From the NCBI GenBank assembly GCA_910584735.1, contig CAJUBM010000142.1, positions 1 to 6,776 on the forward strand: DNA of 6,776 nt, read 5' to 3'. The translations under genes were made by a program, and so were the position numbers. Positions 1 through 6,746 of this stretch are shown here, piece by piece. The first letter of the stretch is position 1. The number at the start of each line of letters is the position of its first letter. The notes below the pieces were generated by a model. It ran no database searches and had not been told where the DNA came from. It was given only the letters and a program-made list of their open reading frames with translations. Source of the stretch: an uncultured Muribaculaceae bacterium. Its GTDB lineage: Bacteria; Bacteroidota; Bacteroidia; Bacteroidales; Muribaculaceae.

Positions 1-88
1 GTGATTTTCGGCTCCGCCTCTTCGGGTGGCTTGCCGTCCCGGAGGTCCGGCGCCACTATAAAATTACCATTGCCAATGGGTATATATT
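1..88. other. Left-edge segment with no assignable gene
   Basis: One plus-strand frame is open from base 1 to a TAA at 88-90 (29 codons, tail PLPMGIY). One minus-strand frame is open from 87 to 1 without an ATG (it contains NFIVAPDLRDG). Either could be the end or start of a gene cut by the window edge, or neither may be coding. A 13-bp palindrome CCATTG-C-CAATGG lies at 67-79. A plus-strand gene ending here would converge on the 89-131 hairpin, which could then serve both directions. Confidence 0.2.
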
Positions 89-131
89 AAGCCGATGGCG
101 GTCTGTCAGAACGACAGACCGCCATCGGCTT
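89..131 (-). terminator. Perfect 19-bp hairpin, probable terminator of the minus-strand unit
   Basis: The arms at 89-107 and 113-131 are exact reverse complements around a 5-base loop (108-112). The core arm is gccgatggcggtctgtc. It lies 41 bases beyond the isomerase stop codon, as expected for a terminator. The run after the stem on the minus strand is TTAATATATA rather than a clean U-tract, so termination may be weak, or the hairpin may mainly protect the mRNA 3' end. Being symmetric, it could also stop transcription arriving from the left. Confidence 0.75.
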
Positions 132-171
132 CAGAGGTTATCTTTACAAATATTCCTTTAACGGAGTTTTG

Positions 172-2100
172 TTATTTGGCTTTTTTCAGGACTTTCTGGT
201 TGATCTTGGCCGGGTATTTGCGGGCAAGCTCGGCTTTCCATTCCTCTTCAAGCTGGTTCTGATAGTCGGTCGTGACGAGGCCGCGTTCGTCGGCGGCTTC
301 CTCGGGAGCGGGAATCACGCGGTTGAACCATGCGAAGTAGTGCGCCCATTTGCCTTTGGGCTCGGGCCGGGGGCCATTGAATCCGAGATAGTCGGTTATG
401 GAGTTCTCGCCTTTGGCTGCAATCACTTTCTCTACTTTTACGTCTTTGCCGAATTCCTTGCGGAGTACGGGAACGAGTGAGTCGGGAGCCACGGTGTTGT
501 GGGCGAGGTAGGACTGCGCGAGGTTTTTGACGGAGTCGGAAGTGGCAAAAATCACGTAGCTTTTGAATTTGGGGGCATCCCATTTGTAACGGTCGCGGTT
601 AGCGTTGAAGAAGGCTTCAAGGCCCGCTTTGTCGTTCTTTGCCTTGGACCATACGTTCTGATCGGAGATTTCGAACAGCAGCATACCGTCACGGTATTCG
701 TTTAGGAGGTTGCGGTAGTCGGGATTGTTCTCTGCCAGGTCGACGCGTTCCATTTCGAGAACGGCATTGTCGATATTGCGTTCTAAGGCCGCGTTGAAGT
801 CGGAGATAGCTTGTGCTGCGGTGAGATTGGGATTAACCATCATCTCTGAAGCAACTTCCGACAGGAGCAGGATATCTTTCTTCCCGGCCTGTACCAAAGG
901 CATTTCCGAGGCAAGGAATGTGTTGAGCAGCGTGGAGTCGATGTTGCCGTTGGCTTCGATTTGGGAGCGTACCTGGTCAAGGTTTTTATGGACGGGACGC
1001 ACTTTGAATTTACCACGGAGCATGGCAATCTTGCGGTCGCGGGGCATCTTGCCGCGTTCGTCACGCGAGATGAGGCTCTTAATCTGGGGCTTGAGGGCGC
1101 CGAGCGAGTCAATTCCCTTGTGTTCAAGGCGTTTTACGATATGATAGCCATAAGAGGTTGCAAACGGTTCGGACAGTTCGCCGTCAGCTAAGGAGAACGA
1201 TACTTTCTCGAACTCGGGAACCATCTGGCCCGTGCCGAACCAGCGCAGACGTCCTCCGTTCTTAGCCGAACCCGGATCTTCGGATTCTGCGGCAGCAACC
1301 TGGGCGAAGTCAGCACCGCCTTTCAGCACATTATATATTGAGTCTATCTGCTGTTTCTTTACGGCAGCTTCTTCAGGGGGAAGACCCTGGGTTAGTTTCA
1401 AAACGTGCTCTACGAGTACCATCCCCTGGGCCGGACGGCGCCCGTGAACCTTCACAATGTGATAGCCTACGGGGGTGGAGATAACAGGCGATATTTCACC
1501 GACTGCGGTGGTGTAGGCGGCATCCTCGAAAGTGTAGGGTAGACGGCAGGCCGTGATGTAGCCCATATGTCCGCCGTTGCGCACTACTCCCCGGTCGGTT
1601 GAATATTTGCGGGCCATAACTTCGAAATCAGAGCCGTGGTTGAGGATGGAGTCGCGGATGGAGTTGAGCAGTTCGCGCTGGTCGGCGTGTGTCTCGGGCG
1701 ACTGGTGCGCCACCATTATGTGGCTCACGTCTATTTCTTCGCCCAGTCGTGCGTATTCTGCCGCGATAATGGAGTCTTCTACCTCCTTTATTGTCAGGTA
1801 AGGCTCTGCAAGGTCGCGGCGGTAGCCATCGAACTCGCGCTGGAAGGCCTGGCTTTTGTCAATGCCGGCTTCTTCGGCTGCTGCTACTTTCTGTTTGTAG
1901 GTGATGAACATCTGCAGGTACTCGTCAATTGTCTGCGGGGCGAGTTGCTGCGAGTTGTTCTTGTGGTAAAGGTATTCAAACTCACTGAGAGTTACAGGCT
2001 TGTCGGCAACCGTGAGCAATACGGGGTCTTTAGGGGCGCCGGCATAGAGAATTCCGGCGGCCGCAGCCACAACCGTCAATGAAAGAAGACTTTTTTTCAT
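172..2100 (-). CDS. Periplasmic parvulin-type peptidyl-prolyl cis-trans isomerase with two PpiC domains (SurA-like foldase)
   Basis: This is a predicted exported foldase that would isomerise prolyl bonds in, or chaperone, envelope proteins crossing the periplasm. Residues 1-22 look like a Sec signal peptide (MKK, a hydrophobic core, cleavage near LYA-GA), which supports the ATG at 2100. Residues 35-115 are a helical SurA-N-like region. The first parvulin domain spans about 124-220 (VSHIMV with H127, YSTD 166-169, GGHMGY, GYHIV with H214). The second spans about 228-326 (VEHVL with H232, GGRLRWF, MVPEFE, GYHIV with H320). Residues 370-642 form a long helical extension containing a Trp- and Tyr-rich stretch near 480-510 and the tail YQNQLEEEW, typical of Bacteroidota members of this family and absent from E. 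coli SurA. The gene lies 125 bases downstream of the S8 protease pair and 41 bases before a strong hairpin. No Shine-Dalgarno site is visible. Family assignment is firm; the natural clients are unknown. Confidence 0.93.
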   Translation of the reverse strand: MKKSLLSLTVVAAAAGILYAGAPKDPVLLTVADKPVTLSEFEYLYHKNNSQQLAPQTIDEYLQMFITYKQKVAAAEEAGIDKSQAFQREFDGYRRDLAEPYLTIKEVEDSIIAAEYARLGEEIDVSHIMVAHQSPETHADQRELLNSIRDSILNHGSDFEVMARKYSTDRGVVRNGGHMGYITACRLPYTFEDAAYTTAVGEISPVISTPVGYHIVKVHGRRPAQGMVLVEHVLKLTQGLPPEEAAVKKQQIDSIYNVLKGGADFAQVAAAESEDPGSAKNGGRLRWFGTGQMVPEFEKVSFSLADGELSEPFATSYGYHIVKRLEHKGIDSLGALKPQIKSLISRDERGKMPRDRKIAMLRGKFKVRPVHKNLDQVRSQIEANGNIDSTLLNTFLASEMPLVQAGKKDILLLSEVASEMMVNPNLTAAQAISDFNAALERNIDNAVLEMERVDLAENNPDYRNLLNEYRDGMLLFEISDQNVWSKAKNDKAGLEAFFNANRDRYKWDAPKFKSYVIFATSDSVKNLAQSYLAHNTVAPDSLVPVLRKEFGKDVKVEKVIAAKGENSITDYLGFNGPRPEPKGKWAHYFAWFNRVIPAPEEAADERGLVTTDYQNQLEEEWKAELARKYPAKINQKVLKKAK

Positions 2101-2170
2101 ATCTGAGATTACTAACTTTATTTCCGTGTCTTAAGGTGGTGTGGCGCATGTGGTTCTGTACATGGCACGG

Positions 2171-2203
2171 CAACACTAACTCAATAACGTGGCGTCCGAC
2201 AAA
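2171..2203 (-). promoter_or_regulatory. Candidate internal promoter for the isomerase gene
   Basis: On the minus strand a TTTG (2203 to 2200) is followed after 21 bases by TAGTGTTG (2178 to 2171), one mismatch from the Bacteroidota TAnnTTTG -7 box. Both elements and their spacing fit a -33/-7 promoter, and the start of transcription would lie about 65 bases before the isomerase ATG. This would let the foldase be made independently of the proteases. The rest of the 2101-2225 gap shows no other convincing element. Confidence 0.4.
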
Positions 2204-2225
2204 TTATTGCTTTAGTCGGGGTATT

Positions 2226-4370
2226 TTATCGTCGGTAGATTTTGCGGGTTTCGGTAACGATGCCGTTTGAGGCAGAGATTATATAGAAACCGCTGTTGAG
2301 GACGGATATGTCTATGTCACATTCCGAGGCGCACGGAGAGAGTGACATTATACATTTGCCGGATATATCGGTGACGGAAGCCTGCGAGATGTTGGTGGTG
2401 AAACTGTTTATCCTCACATGGCTCTCATCGATGTGATGAATCTCTAAAGGTAGGTTGGAACTTGCGGACACCTCGGTTATACCCGCATAGCGTAGTGCCT
2501 CGGTAAGGCCGGCATATGCATCTAATATGCCGGCACCCCAACGGGAATCGCTGTCGGGCGCGGGCCGGAGGGTGGATCGGGCTATCTCTATTACTTCGCA
2601 AGGCTTTAATCCGGGATTGGCTTCAAGCCATAGCGCGAATACCCCGGCTGCGAAGGGGGAGGACATGGATGTGCCGGAAGCTATGTCCCAATAGTTGTCG
2701 CGTCCTCCGGCGGCAACATGGCCCCATTCAGGTTTTGTTTCCTCGGGATGATTTTGGTAGAATGGGGTGGAGACCGAGGAGACTACCCCGGCTCCGGGGG
2801 CGCAGAACGAGGGGAGCCTGCGGCCATCGTTCAATGTGCCGAAACTGGTGAACTGTGCCACCGAGCCGGGTTCTTGCCCGTCTGTACGACGTGACACCAT
2901 GGCTCCTACAACCGCAATTCCTTCGCCGCAGGCCAGGTCGTTTATGGAGCGTCGGTTGGAGCAGCGCGGGCTGTACTCATCGCCGGTAACCATGAAGTTT
3001 ATCCCGGATGATGCATACGCTTCCGCCGCGCTTCCATCTACCCCCTCAATCTCTATACCCATCCAATATCGGCCGTCTTTGTCGCGGTTGCGCCAGTCAA
3101 AGGAGAATACAACGTTGTAACGTCCGTTCTCCGGGTTTATCTCGCAAGAGAAGCGGGCATATGCGCTGTCAAAGAGATTGGAAAGCGCCAGGTTTGGATT
3201 CCCCGGAAGGTAGCCGGAATAGTCGGGAGTGAAGAGTGACATATCCGTTATCCCATTTTTCAAATCTACGGTATTGAAGGTATGAGTCACCCTTTTCTCT
3301 TTTGAGTCATAGATTATCAGACGGGCTGTGACTGGGCGAGAGTCAATGCTCCATACATCGACTATGCCGTTGAGTTCGTATGGCGATCCGAGTGGATGTT
3401 CTCTGCATAGGGCTTGTACTTTTGGTTGTCGGGGGGTATAGGAATATGGGAAGAATCCTCCCCATTTCTGTCCGTCGTTTCCTGCCGAGATGCAAACAAC
3501 CGCGTCCCCGGCTATGCGTTCGAGGTATTGGTTGAACAGCGTGGTCCCGTCATGAGGGCCTGTGACTGACGATACTGACATGTTCACCACCGGAACGGCA
3601 GAACTCACGCTGCGGGCATAATCGATTGTTTCCTCCAGTCCGGCCAGCAGATAGGCATCGTAGAGAGGACTTGTGGTGGCTACGATGTGGGCGTTACGTG
3701 CCACGCCGTGGAATCCGTTCTCCATATAGCCTCCCGCCATTATACCTGCCACATGGGTGGCGTGCCAGTGGTCGGGATTGTCCGTACTCCATGATGAGAT
3801 TTCCTCCGGGGTGAGTAGCCGTGTGGGTTCGGAAGTGCCGGTGGTGTAATCAACCACACGCTTTACCCTTGACGCGTCATTGTCGGATTCTTTAAATGTG
3901 ATATGGTTTGGATCAAAGCCGTTGTCAGCGAAGCCGAGAACCACACCGCGCCCGGTGTAGGATATGGGTAAAGAGGTTGCCGCTTCATCTACCCGACAGA
4001 ATCCCCGCGCCAGATTCATGGCAAGGGAGGCACATATGCCTGACTCCATGCGGAGGACGCCGGGAGCGGAAAGGACTTCTTCGATGCGCGTGGCCGGAAC
4101 CGTGACCAGCGCCAGGTCGTCACGCCTTGCGAGTTGCAATATGAAATTCGGTAGCTGTGAGGTCGCGGATTCCAGCCTGACTATGGCCGGGATGTATGTT
4201 GGTGTGCCGGCGGTTGCCCGTAGGTTACCTTTATTGGATGGATACTCCTTTGATTGCTCTATAATTAGGCGCTGCGCGTTTATAAGAGTAATCGGACTGG
4301 CCGATCCTTTTCCCAGTGCGGGGATACAGGAGGCCAGTCCGATTAATAATAATGGGAGAGATTTGTTCAT
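2226..4370 (-). CDS. Second secreted S8 (subtilisin-like) serine protease, Csp-like with inserted domain and T9SS-type C-terminal tail
   Basis: This is a predicted extracytoplasmic endopeptidase of 714 aa. Domains in order: a signal peptide (1-20); a prodomain of roughly 55-115; the S8 fold at about 135-625; and a C-terminal domain at about 637-714 resembling a T9SS type A sorting tail (VTDISGK, then LNSGFYIISA, then a basic end). Active-site candidates are D149 in FADNGFD, H203 in HATHVAG, oxyanion N298 in SAGNDG and S568 in SGTSMSSP. GPHDGT at 271-276 precedes an insert of about 303-465, predicted beta-rich, as in the CspA-like branch of S8. Two oddities stand out. The usual HGTH is HATH, and LASC at 12-15 fits a lipoprotein box, so the N-terminus could be processed by signal peptidase I or II. 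The start lies three bases after the upstream paralogue's stop, implying one mRNA and probable translational coupling. All four key residues are present, so activity is expected but unproven. The substrate is unknown. Confidence 0.9.
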   Translation of the reverse strand: MNKSLPLLLIGLASCIPALGKGSASPITLINAQRLIIEQSKEYPSNKGNLRATAGTPTYIPAIVRLESATSQLPNFILQLARRDDLALVTVPATRIEEVLSAPGVLRMESGICASLAMNLARGFCRVDEAATSLPISYTGRGVVLGFADNGFDPNHITFKESDNDASRVKRVVDYTTGTSEPTRLLTPEEISSWSTDNPDHWHATHVAGIMAGGYMENGFHGVARNAHIVATTSPLYDAYLLAGLEETIDYARSVSSAVPVVNMSVSSVTGPHDGTTLFNQYLERIAGDAVVCISAGNDGQKWGGFFPYSYTPRQPKVQALCREHPLGSPYELNGIVDVWSIDSRPVTARLIIYDSKEKRVTHTFNTVDLKNGITDMSLFTPDYSGYLPGNPNLALSNLFDSAYARFSCEINPENGRYNVVFSFDWRNRDKDGRYWMGIEIEGVDGSAAEAYASSGINFMVTGDEYSPRCSNRRSINDLACGEGIAVVGAMVSRRTDGQEPGSVAQFTSFGTLNDGRRLPSFCAPGAGVVSSVSTPFYQNHPEETKPEWGHVAAGGRDNYWDIASGTSMSSPFAAGVFALWLEANPGLKPCEVIEIARSTLRPAPDSDSRWGAGILDAYAGLTEALRYAGITEVSASSNLPLEIHHIDESHVRINSFTTNISQASVTDISGKCIMSLSPCASECDIDISVLNSGFYIISASNGIVTETRKIYRR

Positions 4371-4376
4371 TTATCA
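4368..4376 (-). other. Tandem-stop/start junction TGA-TAA-ATG between the two protease genes
   Basis: Read on the minus strand, the first protease ends in TGA, followed directly by an in-frame TAA and then the ATG of the second protease. There is no Shine-Dalgarno sequence before this ATG. Ribosomes finishing the first gene are therefore well placed to restart on the second, which would keep the two products in a fixed ratio. Confidence 0.7.
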
Positions 4377-6635
4377 GTTTATCATGATTTTCTTAGACAC
4401 GGTGCCACGCGATGTCCTTGCGGATAGCACATATACGCCGGCGGGAAGGTCGGAGGTGTCGACATGCATGGTATCGTTATCGGAGCCACCATCATATATC
4501 TTCATCCCCTGGATGTTGAATATAGAGGCTTCGATTCCGTTAGCGCCGGGAGCGCATATCTCGTAGCCGGAAGTTCCGTCAGCCTGGATGAGGATGGCAT
4601 CTTCTTCGGCACCCACACATTCGAGAGCGCTTCCGCGAAGGATATATTTGAGGCCTTCGTATGCGTTTACCAGGCCGTTCGGCCCCCAGTTGTCGCCGGC
4701 GTTCTCGGGTTTGTAGGAGGTGTTACGGATTACTTCAAGGATGTCCTGAGTGGTAAGCTCGGGATTTGCCTGAAGCCAGAGTGCGGCAACGCCTGCCATA
4801 TGCGGGGTAGCCATGGATGTACCTGACATAATTGTCCAATAGTGGGTCTTCCCGTTTTTATCGGTATAGCCGTCCTTTATCGGGGTGCCGCATCGTGAAG
4901 AGCTAAGGTTGCTTGAACCCCAGTATTTTACGTAATAATTGTTCATTGAGGAGATTATTACGTATCCGGGGGCAAGGACGTCCGGTTTAAGTGTGCCGTC
5001 AAGCATATGTCCCCACGATGAGAAACTTACCACTTGGTTTATTTCAGGTTCGGGTGCGTAGATGTATTCCCCTGTGTCGCTGAGCCGGTCCTCGCTCTGG
5101 CGTGTTGAGTAGGCTCCGACTGCAATCATGTTGTCGCCGCAACCCATTGCGTTAAGTGTGCCGTCGCCGATACATTTGTCATATCCGGGCTTCTCCTTAT
5201 CGCCGAATCCTAACAGCGGAACGTTATAGGTTGATGACATTCCGGCGTAGGCGTGAACTTTCTGCCCCGGAGCGCCTTCTACTCGGATTGCTACGGAATA
5301 TGAGCGGAAATTGGCGCGTGTGGAGGATTTTAAATCTACAGCGATTTCAGCACGGTAACATCCGTTAACCGGGGAAACGCCTAATTTTCCACCCATGTAG
5401 CTGTTGGAGTAATGGTCGCTGAACTCCTGTACGCTGCGGTCGATTTCAGACGATGTCACACCCGGAGGGGTAGAATATCCGCAGGAGAGGAATTTCTTGC
5501 TGCCCTCTACAAGGTTGAGTGAGTAGATTGGTTCCTGTGGGTTTTCAAGGTCCACTATGTCGAGATATACGTTGAACGGTTCGGCAGTGTCGCCCCATAC
5601 GGATATAGGGCCTTGTCCCTGACAGAGAGAACCTCCTACCTGCGGGGTATAGAACTCGTCAGGTTCGATAAATGCGCGGAGGATGTTGTCTTCGGCGGTA
5701 AGTTCCTTATAAACGCCCAGAGATTGGTCTCCCTCGTTGCCGGATGCAATGAAGAGGTGTACGTGTTCTTCTCCGGCGATATTGTTCAGTGCCTGTGTGA
5801 ATGCGTCTGTGCCGTCATGGGGGCCGTCATCGTTTGAGCCCCATGAAAGGTTTATCACGCATGGTTTGCCTTGTTCCTTGGCATAATCGGCTATCTTTCT
5901 GACGGATCCGGTGAAGTTGGCATCATACCCGCTACCGCCGGCGGCCACGATTTCCGCCCCGGTAGCCACACCTGAATAGTCTTTGCCGCTATCCAGTTTC
6001 TTGAAGCAACCGGCCATGGAACCCATGGTGTGTGTGCCGTGCGATTCGGTCATGTCATCGGTGTTGAAGTTGCTTACAGCATCACCTGCATGCTCCTCAT
6101 AGTTGCCGTTGTAGCCTACGAAGTTCCAAAAATGGCTTACGCGAGGATTTCCGTCCTCGTCCTTGAACATTACGTGGTTAGGGTCTATACCGGAATCGAA
6201 TATGCCGGCGATTACCCCCGTACCGTCAAACGGATGGTCCAGGCCTTCACCTGCATGTACCTTGTCTACACCTGTGGCTGCCACTCCGAGGTCGTTCAGG
6301 AGGCGGCGCTTGCGCTGTAAAGAGGCGTCTTCTACACCGCTGATGGCTAATGCGTTTTCTACGGATGCCAACGGGATGGTGGCGATAACGATGTTACCTT
6401 CCTGTTGTATAACGTTAACCCCTGCCGCCTTGAGGGATTCCACGGTTTGGCTGTCGGCAACACGGAACAGTATGCCGGTTGTCTCCAATGCCGGGGCATC
6501 AGCCGCCGACAAGGTTGAGGCGCCCTTGCTACGCATCTCTGCGAGTAACATCTCGTCTGCCAGGCTGAGATGGGTCTGGGCGTATGCGCACATGCCGAGT
6601 CCGGCTGATGCCGCAAGAATGAGTAATTTCTTCAT
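4374..6635 (-). CDS. Secreted S8 (subtilisin-like) serine protease, Csp-like with inserted domain and T9SS type A sorting tail
   Basis: This is a predicted exported serine endopeptidase of 753 aa, first gene of the unit. Residues 1-19 are a clear Sec signal peptide ending AYA before Gln20, which supports the ATG at 6635. A prodomain occupies about 50-115 and probably acts as an I9-like folding aid and inhibitor. The S8 domain runs about 130-665. Catalytic candidates are D147 in GIFDSGID, H199 in SHGTH, oxyanion N300 in ASGNEG and S607 in SGTSMATP. GPHDGT at 271-276 lies before an insert of about 303-470 that is beta-rich and probably jelly-roll-like. Residues 683-753 match a T9SS type A sorting domain (FNIQGMKIYDGG, DLPAGVYVLSA, KKIMIN), so the product is likely moved across the outer membrane and attached to the surface or released. 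It is a paralogue of the gene immediately downstream, with the same order of domains. A TAnnTTTG promoter lies about 83 bases upstream. Substrate unknown. Confidence 0.94.
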   Translation of the reverse strand: MKKLLILAASAGLGMCAYAQTHLSLADEMLLAEMRSKGASTLSAADAPALETTGILFRVADSQTVESLKAAGVNVIQQEGNIVIATIPLASVENALAISGVEDASLQRKRRLLNDLGVAATGVDKVHAGEGLDHPFDGTGVIAGIFDSGIDPNHVMFKDEDGNPRVSHFWNFVGYNGNYEEHAGDAVSNFNTDDMTESHGTHTMGSMAGCFKKLDSGKDYSGVATGAEIVAAGGSGYDANFTGSVRKIADYAKEQGKPCVINLSWGSNDDGPHDGTDAFTQALNNIAGEEHVHLFIASGNEGDQSLGVYKELTAEDNILRAFIEPDEFYTPQVGGSLCQGQGPISVWGDTAEPFNVYLDIVDLENPQEPIYSLNLVEGSKKFLSCGYSTPPGVTSSEIDRSVQEFSDHYSNSYMGGKLGVSPVNGCYRAEIAVDLKSSTRANFRSYSVAIRVEGAPGQKVHAYAGMSSTYNVPLLGFGDKEKPGYDKCIGDGTLNAMGCGDNMIAVGAYSTRQSEDRLSDTGEYIYAPEPEINQVVSFSSWGHMLDGTLKPDVLAPGYVIISSMNNYYVKYWGSSNLSSSRCGTPIKDGYTDKNGKTHYWTIMSGTSMATPHMAGVAALWLQANPELTTQDILEVIRNTSYKPENAGDNWGPNGLVNAYEGLKYILRGSALECVGAEEDAILIQADGTSGYEICAPGANGIEASIFNIQGMKIYDGGSDNDTMHVDTSDLPAGVYVLSARTSRGTVSKKIMIN

Positions 6636-6680
6636 CTGGGGTAATGTTGGGCTAAAGTCATAAATGTTAGGTAAGCAATA

Positions 6681-6693
6681 CCTGCATTGCAGG
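6681..6693. repeat. 13-bp palindrome in the 5' leader of the first protease gene
   Basis: The sequence cctgcattgcagg has exact 6-base arms around one base. In RNA it could form a five-pair stem with a three-base loop about 20-30 bases after the predicted transcript start. It partly overlaps a weaker GGTA/TACC repeat at 6670-6682, so two alternative folds are possible. No known riboswitch is recognised. Confidence 0.25.
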
Positions 6694-6717
6694 ATGGACG
6701 AATTGAAGTCCGTGTGG

Positions 6718-6725
6718 CAAAGATA
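6718..6725 (-). promoter_or_regulatory. Bacteroidota -7 promoter box (TATCTTTG) of the protease unit
   Basis: On the minus strand this reads TATCTTTG, an exact match to the TAnnTTTG -7 consensus used by the primary sigma factor of Bacteroidota. Transcription would begin a few bases downstream, near 6711, giving a 5' leader of roughly 75 bases before the ATG at 6635. No TTTG -33 element sits at the usual distance. A GCGAT-AAA-ATCGC palindrome (6734-6746) occupies that place instead. Confidence 0.6.
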
Positions 6726-6733
6726 CTACTGGT

Positions 6734-6746
6734 GCGATAAAATCGC
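6734..6746. promoter_or_regulatory. 13-bp palindrome upstream of the promoter box, possible operator
   Basis: GCGAT and ATCGC flank AAA, making an exact inverted repeat. It begins eight bases upstream of the -7 box and reaches into the region where a -33 element should be. A regulator bound here could activate or block transcription. Five-base arms can easily arise by chance in 140 bases, so this is only a candidate. Confidence 0.25.

Noticed and set aside
2196..2219. Hairpin CCGAC/GTCGG just after the second protease as a terminator
   Set aside because: It has only five pairs with a 14-base loop and no U-tract on the minus strand, and it overlaps the candidate -33 element of the isomerase promoter.
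2226..4370. Second protease as a pseudoenzyme
   Set aside because: Asp149, His203, Asn298 and Ser568 are all present in proper motifs. Only the glycine after the histidine is changed, which is not enough to call it inactive.
3964..4566. Long plus-strand open frame of 200 codons
   Set aside because: It lies opposite the two protease genes and across their junction, and its translation has no recognisable domain. The minus-strand frames carry signal peptides and catalytic motifs.
6163..6663. Plus-strand open frame of 166 codons near the right end
   Set aside because: It is fully antisense to the signal peptide, prodomain and start of the S8 domain of the first protease, and reads as Ser/Pro/Arg-rich low-information sequence.
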